From: Charina bottae
Lineage: Eukaryota > Chordata > Lepidosauria > Squamata > Charinaidae
DNA length: 64,000 nucleotides
Assembly: GCA_023362775.1 (NCBI GenBank)
Contig: JALMGJ010000013.1
Span: 25,770,274-25,834,273, forward strand
Direction of reading: 5' to 3'
Shown here: piece by piece, positions 10,098 to 22,159 of the stretch
Position numbering within the stretch: position 1 is the first letter of the stretch
Layout: the number at the start of each line of letters is the position of its first letter
Made by a program: the position numbers and the translations under genes
The notes under the pieces: generated by a model
Databases searched by the model: none
What the model saw: only the letters and a program-made list of their open reading frames with translations
What the model was told of the DNA's origin: nothing

Positions 10098-11343
10098 CTC
10101 TAGTCCTATAAGGTCTAGGTATATTTTTTTAAAAGCACTGTGGGAGGCGGGGGGGGGGGCACACGCAAATCTCCGTCTTTTGCTTTTCCTCTTCTCCTCT
10201 GTCAAAAAATCGGAGTGCGTTGCAAGAAAGGTCATGTCCTCATCCCCAACCAAGGACAAAGAAGAGTTTTCAGAGCAGGACCTTAATGTCCTTTTTTCTT
10301 TTTAAGGCCAAAGACATGGAGAGTTGAAAAGGAAAGGCTGTTTAGCCTTTTCTCTGCTGGATGCTGTGTGCTTCAGGTTCTCACCTCACCCAGCGTTTCC
10401 TGTAGGATTTTCAAGGCATCTTGCAACACAACTTTTAAACTTGGAGTAGGTTTAAAATCCTTGGGGGGTGTGTGTGTGGAGGAATTTGGGGCAGTGAATA
10501 TCCAGGGATGGAAGAAAAAGATTTAGCAGTTTTTCCACTCTTCAGAAACCTCTCTCCCCGCCACCCTCAACTTCCCAACCAAAGAACATAAGGGTGTTAC
10601 TATTCCAGCCTCTAACATATTATGTCCTTTGCTTGTTCCCCACAGACTGTTTGATTAAGGCAAAGCTCACCCCTTGTCTGAGGAAGAAACGGAGAATTTG
10701 GCTTTGAAACATTGATTGATTTATCATATTAGCAAGCTTTTTTTTTTTTGAATTTTTAATAAAAAAAAAAGTCGCAGGTCAACGGGTACGTTCTCTGTTT
10801 CACTGGAACTTAAAGAGAGAGGGCCAGAATTTCACTCCCCTGCCCTGGATATCAAGCCGGAAATGGGGAACAGAAGTCTTTTTATTGTTATTGTCCTCAT
10901 TTTTATGCAAGGCCTAAAGAGGTGGCGACCTTCAAGGTCAAACGATATAGAATTTGGATCTGAATGATGGTTTCTCAGCTAGAAATAACACGTTCTTCAG
11001 AAGAGGTGTTGTGGGGGCCTGGCTGAGAGAATACATAAAATCCTATTTTCTCACATCAAGAAAAAACACCTCTTACCTGCTGTCTTCCCCCAGCCCCCAC
11101 CTGGCCATAACTCCTATTTAGCCAATTCAGAGACCCCTTCTCTCCCTAGCTTCATTTATTTTCAATCCAGTTTTCCGCAGAAAGGAAAGGCACTCTGGAC
11201 ATGCTCAAGAATGCATTGTCTTTTTGCGTGTAAGTAATCAACATCAACGGCTGTTCCTCTTTGCTGAAGGTGCTGGAATGCATTTAAAGGGGAATTTGAC
11301 AAACCTTTCATAGGCCCAGCCAAAGGAACTTAAATACCATTAA

Positions 11344-11415
11344 AAAGGTAAAGGTTCCCCCGCACATTTGTGCAGCCGTGTCCGACTCTAGGGGCCAGTG
11401 CTCATCTCCGTTTAC
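11344..11415 (-). mobile_element. 5'-truncated Sauria-type SINE
   Basis: Only the last 70 or so bases of the SINE tail, in minus orientation: GGTAAAGGTTCCCCCGCAC through CCGACTCTAGGGGCCAGTG to CTCATCTCCGTTTA. This is a typical 5'-truncated retroposition product inside MEIS3 intron 3. Confidence 0.75.
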
Positions 11416-12005
11416 TCTAGTACAAAAGGATGAATTGCCCAGCAGAAAATTTTCTTTCATTATGCACATTCTTTCATTTACGCACACTCAGTCTGATTGC
11501 TCAGCCAGCTCAGAGAAACCAGTTAGAAACAGTAAGTACTGTTTGATCACCAAGGAAATCCTTAATGGCTTGATAATCATCAAACAATATTTTTTCCCCA
11601 AAAGGCTTCCATGCTTAAGTGGAAGTGGATCACCCTGAGGTTGACTGCATGAGGGGGGAATAGCTCTTGCCAGGGGGGTCTGCAGAGAATGTGCCTGTGT
11701 CAAAAAAGTCAAGATGGCGGCTGCAACTGTGCAAGCAAAGCCCCATCCTGCAGTGCACGTAAAAAAGGGGGCAGAGCTTGATCGCCCATGGCAACCACAT
11801 TCCTGAATTTTTTGACCACCCTCTTCCCCGCAGACGCTCCTGTCTTGCCTGTTATAGACAAGGGAAAATATGGAAATATTTGGGTCATAGATGCTGAATG
11901 AACAACCTTGATCAGCTATTGGAGCATAGGAATTCATAGAATGGAGAAAACACACCCACTAATATGGCCTAGAGGGAAACTGGGCTCTCGTTTGCATTTC
12001 TACAT

Positions 12006-12280
12006 CAGCGTTGCGCAATCTCAACAACTTTAAGATGGGTGGACTTCAACACCCAGAATTCCCCAGCCAGCACGCTTGAAAATGGGTGGACTTCAACTCC
12101 CAGAATTCCCCAGCCAGCATGCTTGAAGATGGATGGACTTCAACTCCCAGAATTCCCCAGCCAGCATGCTTTAAGATGGGTGGACTTCAACTCCCAGAAT
12201 TCCCCAGCCAGCATGCTGGCTGAGGAATTCTGGGAGTTGAAGTCCACCCATCTTAAAGTTGCTGAGCGTGAGCAACACTG
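12006..12280. mobile_element. Palindromic hAT-type MITE with one arm amplified
   Basis: The element runs from CAGCGTTGCGCAATC to GAGCAACACTG with flanks TTCTACAT and TTTTACAT (7 of 8). Its left arm holds four tandem units of about 47 bases (GATGGGTGGACTTCAAC...CCAGCCAGCATGCTT) before a single right arm. The usual copies have one unit per arm, so the amplification is private to this copy. The plus-strand open frame 12039-12572 reads through it and is not a gene. Confidence 0.85.
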
Positions 12281-12765
12281 TTTTACATTACAGCCAGCCC
12301 TGCTGTTGGACAGTGTGAAGTGGCTATCCTATTCTTCCCCTCTGTTGGAGGAAAGGTTGTCTGGGAACACTTTGCAACTCAGGTTAAACTATATTTATTT
12401 TTATTTATTATTTAAATTTATATCACCGCCCATCTCCCCCAACCCCCAATATTACCGCCATCTCATTCCAGGGCTGCTAATGAAACGAGATTATTTACTT
12501 ATGCATGCATTATTTGAAAACATTTTGAACCCGCTTTTTTTACTATACAAACCGTTTCAGAGTGGAGATTAAAGCTGGCACCTTTCTGATCTCCCAGCAC
12601 AGACATTTGATATGTCAAGATGACCTCACACATCATTGCTCAAATGACACAATTTCAGATGACACTAAGGAGGCCCATTTAAAATCCTAGTAGATCTGAT
12701 TGGAGTTCTTGTTTTTAAAAAAGGACCCCAGTTGCGCCATATGTCATGATGCATGTGAGGTCACA

Positions 12766-12801
<36 letters not shown>

Positions 12802-13382
12802 GTTGCTCCATCTCTGTCTCCTCTCACCCAAGCATTCCTGTCCATCCAGGCCATGCTGCTGAAATCCCTTGGCCCAACTTGACAGAGTTCCCACAACACG
12901 CTGGTTGACTTTTAAATTTTGCAAGCCTAGCGATGTGATTATCTTTTAGAACAGTGACTCGAGTAAACCGAGCTCGGGGTTCATCCAGCAAGCCACAGTG
13001 CAGTTAATCATGGTTAGTTTATTATACAAATAGAACCATTGGCTTCTGAAGCAAGGTCTACTAAATGAAGGACCATAGTTTTTTTTTAAATGTCTTTTTA
13101 AAGAACATTCCATATTTTGGCCTTTGAGAGGTTGGATGTGTATTTTAAATACGCATGCATGCTAAAGAAGGGGGGAAGATTTTACTACATAATCCTCTCC
13201 ATGTCCCAGAGGTCAACTGGAGATCTTTCCAGAAGAGAAAGCCTCAGGGTTTCTTTTGTAACTGGGGACAAAAACATTTTACAAAATCAAGAGGCCCTGT
13301 TACTTTGTGGGACAATGGATTTGTGATCAGGGGCATCTGTGGGAGGGGGGGTTGAAAGTCAAGATGGTGACTACACTGACTT

Positions 13383-13428
<46 letters not shown>

Positions 13429-13446
13429 TACACACACACACCATAG

Positions 13447-13535
13447 ATCAGTGTTTCTCAAACTTGGCAACTTTAAGACAATTGGACTTCAACTTCCAGA
13501 ATCCCCCAGCCAGCCAGCACTTTAATACCTGTGTC
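13447..13535 (+). mobile_element. Single arm of the palindromic hAT MITE
   Basis: CAGTGTTTCTCAAACTTGGC through GGACTTCAACTTCCAGAATC and CCAGCCAGCCAGC, without the inverted second arm. Another single arm lies at 56824-56898 and a small piece at about 40851-40885. Confidence 0.7.
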
Positions 13536-14061
13536 TCAAACTATGGTCAAAAAAGTAGCCCTAAGTCGGGGGTCTTCAACTTTCTAATTTGACTCTCAGC
13601 TTCCACTATAGAAGCTTCAAAAGTGCCATCCCGGATGGTGGGGAGGTTTTCTGCCAGGAGCCCCATAGCCACTTCCCAGAAAAGTTATTTACGACATCTC
13701 TTCAAGAGAGCCGATGTCAGTTCACATGGATTTGGGTCAGCCCACCTCATGATCTCCTGCGACTGTAAGATGTTCCAGCAGTATCCACTCAGGCCAGCCA
13801 CTCCTGATCCCTGTGGCAGCCATGGGTGTAAACTGGGGGGGGGGGGGGCTGGAAGGGTACATGCTCCCCCAGATTTTCCAGGTCTTTGCCTACCAGGTTG
13901 AGCCTTTATTCTGGGCTCGGCTACCAAGCCAGCTGGTGTCATTAATGCCCAGTTTAACCAAGGACATTCAGGGTAATTGAGATACCCATAGTTTCATTCA
14001 GATGCTATGGCTCCAACTCTTCTGAAACACTGTTTCTAGTACTTGGTATTTTCACATACTA

Positions 14062-14690
<629 letters not shown>

Positions 14691-15016
14691 TTCCTCATCC
14701 TCTGGAATACATTATAGCCCAGCGCGTCTTTGCACCACAAACCTTTATCCGAGAAAAAAGATGTTTTTCCAGATTTTATTCCAAGACCTCAACTTCAACA
14801 CAGGCTTATAAGTAGCCAATCACCTAGTCACCTGTGACGAGTTTAGTGCTGCTTCCAGGAGACCAAGCTAAGACATTAGAAGAGCTGGCTCTTCATTCAT
14901 TTATCTGGACGGGCCACAATATTTGCAGCTCATCAAGTGGACTAAGAAATATTCTTCTGGACTATTATATTAGAAAATGGATTTATAAGCATAATGTCTT
15001 ATTTTATTTTTTTCTA

Positions 15017-15253
<237 letters not shown>

Positions 15254-15340
15254 TTATTTATTCATTCATTCATTCATTCATTCATTCATTCATTCATTCA
15301 TTCATTCATTCAATTTGTATAGCCGCCCATCTCAAACCAG

Positions 15341-15671
15341 GGGGCGTGGTGGCTCAGCGGGTAAGACGCCCGCCAGGCTTGTCGATCGGAAGGTCGCAAG
15401 TTCGGAGGAGGTTCGAACGTGACGTGTGAGCTCCCGCACTCGCCCCAGCTCTGGCCAACCTAGCAATTCGAAAGCATGCAAATGCAAGTAGATGAACAGG
15501 TACCACTTTGGTGGGATGGTAACAGTGTTCCGCATGCGTCATGCCAGCCACATGACCGCGGAAGCGTCTTCAGACAACGCTGGCTCTTCGGCTAACAAAC
15601 GGAGATGAGCGCCGGCCCCTAGAGTCGGACACGACTGCACAAATGTGCGGGGGGAACCTTTACCTTTTTTA
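15341..15671 (+). mobile_element. Sauria-type SINE with 14-bp target duplication
   Basis: Full-length SINE starting GGGGCGTGGTGGCTCAG and ending ACCTTTACCTTTTTTA. The 14-mer CCATCTCAAACCAG occurs on both sides (15327-15340 and 15672-15685), a clean target-site duplication. It split an older minus-strand LINE 3' end, whose ATTCA-type tail is at 15250-15312 and whose CTCTGGGCGG part continues at about 15688. Confidence 0.88.
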
Positions 15672-17659
15672 CCATCTCAAACCAGTGACTCTGGGCGGTG
15701 AACCAGTTGCATGGAGGCGCCAGTGGAGGCACGTTGGAGGAATTGAAACCTATGTTCATCCTCAGCTCTTGGTGAGAAGAAAACCAAGTGGTTAATGATT
15801 AAAGGCCATTCAATAGGAGGGAACACAGATACTTTTAAATCCAGGAAAAAGGAGGACACCAGGCCCCAACATTTGCCTCCTCCACAAGTCTTCTATGGCT
15901 GCTGTTCTTGAAAGAAAGCCCCAGTCGTTCCGTTCTGTGGGACCTCAAAGGCACACTCTTAGGATATCTCTCTTTTCCATTTCAAAGGGGCATGCTCCAG
16001 GAATAAACCTGATGCAGCGTGGTAGCTCTAGGCAGCCTTTCTAAATTTAGCAGAAGATTCGCAGAAAGTCAGAAAAATGAATGGCTTTAAAAATCACAGA
16101 ATATTTCCTTCCAGCTCCGTGTCTCTGACTTCTCCCCATCCTTGGTCATCCCACCAACAGCTGAGAACTCTGATGATAGGAATCAGCCACCTCCCTCACA
16201 ATGCATCGCCGGACCCCCATGCAGGGCTCCCCCACCCCAAGAAAAATAAAGAGGGAAAACAAAATCGCCATCCTTCAAGTCCATCTACATTGGAAATGTA
16301 GCATTTTGACCGGCAAAGAGATTAAAGGATCTGTCATGTTGCAAGGGAAGAATGAATGCTGAAAACTTTAGGGAGAAGATAAAAGTCTGCATGTACCATA
16401 AGAAACTTTTTTTTTGTGTGTGGCTAGGGTTAAAGTTATTTCAAAGACTGCTTATGCTGGTAGGGTGCACTCCAGTTCTATCCTTTCTATGATTTATGTC
16501 CCGATGGGTTCCAACTTCCAACCAGCAAAGTCCACCCCTCAATTCCTTCCTTCCCTCCCTTTTTTCCTGCTGGATTTGGATGGATAGCTAGGGAGAGACT
16601 GTGTGTTCCCAACTATACATTATACAAGTTCACGCACCATATGTTACACAAATATTTGTAGCAGGGGCCCAGCACAGAATAACTGTTAAGTGTCTCCACA
16701 GAACATTTTGATTTCATAGGAGAAACGAAACAGGGGGTGGGGGTGGGGGGGAGTGCTTCAATCCTGCAACAATCCATCTTCTCTTTCTCTCCAATTTGCA
16801 GAGAAGAAAATGGCAAATTAAAACCACCGCTAGCCTGTGATTTGGGTGTCGGGTATTGTGGGGAGGAAGGGGCACTTTAATGTCTCATAGCGTGGAAAAA
16901 TATAAGCTTCAGACTACAAGATGCAAGTCAAAGACGAAAGGAAATCTATCAATCTGTTTTAAGGCCTTTCTGCTCGAGCAAGGCTTTGAAAACGGGGTTT
17001 GGCCTTTCTTGACTGACAGCCTAAGCCAGCTAGAAAAAGGAAAAAAATGCCCCTTTTGCCCTTTTGAGTTAGTAACTTGTGTCTTTGCTGGTTTCTAGTC
17101 TGCCTTAGGATTGGTGATCTTTGGTGCAGTCCACACCAAAGGGCATTTTTGGTTTCAGCACCCCACGACCGTCTGATTATCTCTCTAACCCTAAAGAAAG
17201 GAAAATGTATTATCTGAAAGGGAAGCTGAGCTGGCCTTCTGAAGTTCCTGAATTCAGTTTTCTATATCATCCTCCTTTAAGCTTAAAAAAAAAGAATTTA
17301 TAATTAGAAAGCATTAATATCAGTATTCAGCGGAGCAAATATTTACCATTCATTAGCAGAAAAAAAAAACCCAACCATAATATTTCCAGTCAACTAAGGA
17401 ATAATCAGGTTGAGAAACTAGGAGAGTAGAAAAATCCAGGATTTAAAAGATGGACAATTCTTTTCTTCCCTCCCCATTTTTTCCCCTTCTCCAGTGACAA
17501 AACTGTCAACTGACCAGGGTGTTAAGAATAAAACGACATTGCCCAGGTTGCCTGGCCCATAAATCTTTCTGCAGGGTCAAAATTATTGGCGGTGGAAATT
17601 TACTTGCCGAGATTTTCTGAGCCCCTTACGTAAATCTACGCAACTTCCAACAAGAATTG

Positions 17660-17700
17660 AAACAGATAATTTGCATTCGAATTTGCATTCAACCATGCAG
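17660..17700. promoter_or_regulatory. Duplicated octamer-like motif in intron 2
   Basis: AATTTGCATTC occurs at 17668-17678 and again at 17680-17690. Each contains ATTTGCAT (17669-17676 and 17681-17688), the POU-factor octamer. The surrounding 17580-17720 is unique, moderately AT-rich DNA, a candidate intronic enhancer. Function is inferred. Confidence 0.35.
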
Positions 17701-18289
17701 CAGATCAGAGGGTTAACCTTAAGAACTGTGTTGCATATTACATTTAAGCACATGCATAGAAGCCCAGAGTAAAAATGCCATAAAAGTATGTATGTGGGGG
17801 GAGATGGGCGGTGATATAAGTATGATAAATAAATAAATAAATAAATAAATAAAATGTATTACTCAGTATTACTCAGAGACACTGGTTGAGAAACTGTACT
17901 TCAATCTGGATCCCAACTGAGTGGTCAAACAGAATTTACCTCTGTGTGGAATAGTGCAATAACTGAAGTGTGCATCTTTCTATGAACATCACCAGCTGGC
18001 CTTCGGTGAAATACATTTTTGTGACTTTCGGGGGCACAAATATAGGACTGGGCCTGCTTTAGGTTCCTGTGTTCTGTCAACCTCCCCAGTCTGTCTCTTA
18101 ATAAAGAGAATTGCATGACTGGTTTTATGCAATATGGTAGACATCCTGGGTGGGGACCCCCACACTCTCAAAATTCCCGAAACACCCACTGGATCAAAGC
18201 CCTGGGAAATTAGAGGTATCTGCAGGGGGTCAACAAAGTCAAGACCTTGACTTTTTTTACACACACACAGCCTTGTTGGTTTGGAGGTT

Positions 18290-19045
18290 TATTTATTTAT
18301 TTTATTTAGTTTCTATCCCGCCTTTATTATTTTTATAAATAACTCAAGGCGGCGAACATACCTCATACTCCTTCCTCCTCCTATTTTCCCCACAACAGCA
18401 ACCCTGTGAGGTGAGGTGGGATGAGAGACAGGGACTGGCCCAAGGTCACCCAGCCGGCTTTCATGCCTAAGGCGGGACTAGAACTCACAGCCTCCTGGTT
18501 TGCTATTGGCTCCTTCCTAGGGCTGAGAGAGAAGGACTGGCCCAAGATCACCCAGCCGGCTTTCATGCCTGAGGCAGGAGTAGAACTCTCAGTCTCCTGG
18601 TTTGCCTTTGGCTCCTTCCTAGGGCTGAGAAAGAGGGACTGGCTCAAAGTTTCCGAGCTGGCTTTGTGCCTAAGGTGGGACTAGAACTCACAGACTCCTG
18701 GTTTGCTATTGGCTCCTTCCTAGGGCTGAGAGAAAGGGACTGGCCCAAGGTCACCCAGCTGGCTTTCGTGCCTGAGGCGGGACTAGAACTCTCAGTCTCC
18801 TGGTTTCTATTGGCTCCTTCCTAGGGCTGAGAGAGAAGGACTGGCCCAAGGTCACCCAGCCGGCTTCCATGCCTGAGGCGGGACTAGAACTCTCAGTCTC
18901 CTGGTTTGCCTTTGGCTCCTTCCTAGGGCTGAGAGAGAGGGACTGGCTCAAAGTTTCCGAGCTGGCTTTGTGCCTAAGGCGGGACTAGAACTCACAGACT
19001 CCTGGTTTCTGGCCCGTTGCCTTAACCACTAGACCAAACTGGCTC
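18290..19045 (-). repeat. SINE with six-unit internal tandem array
   Basis: Minus-orientation SINE whose middle is repeated. Six units of about 100 bases run from about 18425 to 18995, each starting GAGAGA-(A/G)-GGACTGGC and ending TTCCTAGGGCT on the plus strand. Units 1, 2, 4 and 5 carry AAG(G/A)TCACCCAGC. Units 3 and 6 share the variant TCAAAGTTTCCGAGCTGGC. The pattern is therefore two copies of a three-unit block. The array is bordered by the SINE head (CCACTAGACCAAACTGGCTC, about 19026-19045) and an L2/CR1-like tail (18290-18420). Confidence 0.82.
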
Positions 19046-19049
19046 TCAG

Positions 19050-22000
19050 CAACTGAAGGTTGCTGGCATCTTCAAGGACCTCTATCTCAGAAGAAAAGTG
19101 GTCCATCAGTAATCACAACTGAGACTGATTCCAGACTGATTACCTATTCCCAACCCTATTTTTGTCCACAAGTTGCTTAGAAAAAGGCCACTTCCTTGCA
19201 CCATCCTCCACCCTCCCTTTCTTGGCCCCTGGATTTTAAGCTTGGTTCCCTTCCCTCCCCCATATCAACCATGCACCAGGAGCATCTCTGACCATCCTGA
19301 GGAGCATCTGCCCTAGGTCTGTCGGTGATGAAGTAGCCACTGGTTCTGGAGGTTGGCATGGTGATGGGATCAGTTGGAAGCGGTCGCCCTGCCGACGCAG
19401 ACACCAGCGTTGGCAGGGGAGGACACCTGTGAAACCGGGCCAGTCAAAATGCGGTCTTTGCATTTTCACGGAGGCGTTCAGTACCTGGATGGCCCAGTCC
19501 ATTGGCCTCTCCAAGACGCCCAGCTTGGGCCAACCCATTGCTGTATTTTTATATTATTGCTATTTATTTTAAATGTATTGCCCAACTCCAACGGGCTCAG
19601 CAGTGACTGTGGTGCTCTCTCATCAAACGTTCCTGCATTTGGGGTTCGACGCTGCCTTTCATATCGAAATGGAATCAAACCAATCAGTGCCTGCAACTGT
19701 CCCAGTAAAATGCTTTAGCTGGTTTTGGACATTTGGGGGGGGGGAATATATGTATGCCAGCTAATCATACAAGAAGCCCCTTTCCTGTGGATCAGTTTAA
19801 GCTGGCCTCCAGGTTGGGTTTGATGACTCTCTGGAGGCCTCTTCCTCCTGCTTATTCAACAGCTGGGCTGTGATTTTTAGCAGGGACTTCAAATCTGAAG
19901 CTCCATGGAATTAGGAGGGCCATAGACCAGAATGCTTGCAAATAGAAGAGAATATCCATAGACTGTAGCATCTAAGAACTAGTAGAACTTCCATATGCAA
20001 TGCCCTTTATCTGCTTCCAGTGGCACTCTCAAAAGAGATGGTGACGTCTCCGCCAGATATGTTGAACTAAGCATGACCCACAAGGGAAACTTCACACACC
20101 CAAGATGTATCCTTTAATTATTCCATTGGAAGATATGGTGGTCGGCATTTCAATATTAGGGGGCGTGGTGGCTCAGCAGGTAAGACGCCAGGCTTGTCGA
20201 TCAGAAGATTGCAAGTTTGGAGGTTTGAATCCCTAGCCTAGCCCCACGTGACGGAGTGAGCATCCGCACTCGCCCCAGCTCTTGCCAACCTAGCAATTCG
20301 AAAGCATGCAAATGCAAGTAGATTAATAGGTACCACTTCCGTGGGATGGTAACAGCGTTCCGCGCATGTCATGCCGGCCACATGACTGCGGAAGCGTCTT
20401 CGGACAACGCTGGCTCTTTGGCTAACAAACGGAGATGAGCACCAGCCCCTAGAGTCGGACACGACTGCACAAATGTGCGGGGGGAACCTTTATTTATTAT
20501 TTATTTCAATATTGCTGAAGGTTCTATCAAAGGCTGGATCTGGCAAAGCCATGGAGGAAAGCCATTGCAACAGTGATTAATACCAATCGATAAGTGGAGC
20601 CTCCAGGTCTGGTAGCAGAATACCTGGGAAATTCTAAGGCTCTCTTTTTGGGCTTGCAAAATTATCGGGCCAGAAAGAAAACACCTGGCCAGGTGGGTTT
20701 AGGAACCCTGTTTAGTCATACCAAATCCTTTTATGTTACATTCTCTGTACCACAGAATGAAACTATTCAAGTTTCCTTATCAGGAGTGAGCTTTAAACAC
20801 CATCACAGGGTGATAAATGGAATTCTTTTTCTCATATATTCAATAAAAAGGAAACTCTATCCAACTCCTTAAGGATATGACCTTGGAGAAGCCAGATCCA
20901 GATCTATTCTCTGGTCTTACAAAAGTCTGCATGCACGCACACACAGAGACACACACACACACACACACAGACACACACACACACACACACAGGCTTCATT
21001 CCTGTCCTAGAGATTCAACATTACCAATTTCTTTCCCCACCTTTCAACATAGAACCTTCCACCTCAAACAGTGCAGGAAGAACCAAGTAGCTTGTGAAAC
21101 AATATAAATGCAAAGCTTGCAATGATAAATCACATTAATTAAATGAAGGGGGGGGAATCCGCTGAGCAGGGAGCAAGAGGTTTATCATTCCCCAATATAC
21201 AGCCAAACCTCACACTCCTTCCTGCCTTCCTCTTACAATTCCTAAGAATTGTAGTGTTGAATTAGAAGAAGCTATGTATTCATTTCCAAAAACAACCCAG
21301 CCTGTCTCAGGGGAAGTTCAGAAGCAGAGGGAGAGGCTATCCCTGATTGTCCTGTGGTCCAGTAGAATGCCCCTGAAACTGGAGGTTCCACCAAGCCCCT
21401 TGACCTAATCATGCTGTCCTCTGAATCTGTCACCCCAAGACACTGATCCTCCTGTATCTGCTGCTAATCCCTAACCAAAGGCACACTGTATGGAAATAAT
21501 ACCTAAGGGCCTCCGTCCTTCTGAAGGTTGCTCCAGTTGTTCCGATGGAGAGGAAAATAATTTGCTCGGCCATCGGATTTGCAACTAAAGGCAGCCTCCT
21601 CAATTTGTGGCAAGCCCACCTCTGTGTGGCATGTGGGAAAGGGGCACAACTGATGTCTTGCAGGCTGACCCGAAACACCCAACAGGATCCCTCATTTTAA
21701 AACCCTTTACATTCCCTACCATTGGCTAGACTTCAAGCCACAAAGCAACCTTCTCATGCCAGTTGAACCCAGAGGATTTGGCTGGCACGGCAGGGCCAAG
21801 GGGAGCCATTGAGGTCTGGACTCAATTGGGCCCCCCCCATCCCTCAACTATGGAAGCCCCCAGGGTGGCTTTGGGCCCATCACTCTTGGCTGACCTACCT
21901 CGCAAGGTCATTGTGCTGGGGAAAAATGAGAGCAGGGGATACTGTGATACTTTGAGCTCCTGAACAGAAGGTGGGACATAGGTCTAACCAATAAATACAT

Positions 22001-22150
22001 AAAATATTAGTGTTCCGGGGTCTGCCCTTTTTTTCCTTATCATCTGCAGGTTTGCCTCTCTTCCTCAACCGGAATAGAAAAGGCCTCAATCTCATACCCA
22101 CACATCATCCCTAACTTTGTTACTGGAAAAAAAAAAACACCTGTTGGCTG
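19050..22150. other. MEIS3 intron 2 remainder
   Basis: Unique intronic DNA apart from the SINE at 20158-20502 and the (AC)n at 20938-20992. Small open frames show no known domain. Left of the array, 15700-18290 is likewise unique except for an A-rich LINE tail (17797-17855) and the octamer pair. Confidence 0.5.
20158..20502 (+). mobile_element. Sauria-type SINE with 11-bp target duplication
   Basis: Full-length SINE in plus orientation, with GGCGTGGTGGCTCAGCAGG at the head and AGAGTCGGACACGACTGCAC near the end. ATTTCAATATT flanks it at 20147-20157 and 20503-20513. Its tail is ACCTTTATTTATTATTT rather than the usual ACCTTTACC, a small variant. Confidence 0.87.
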
Positions 22151-22159
22151 AGTACTCAC

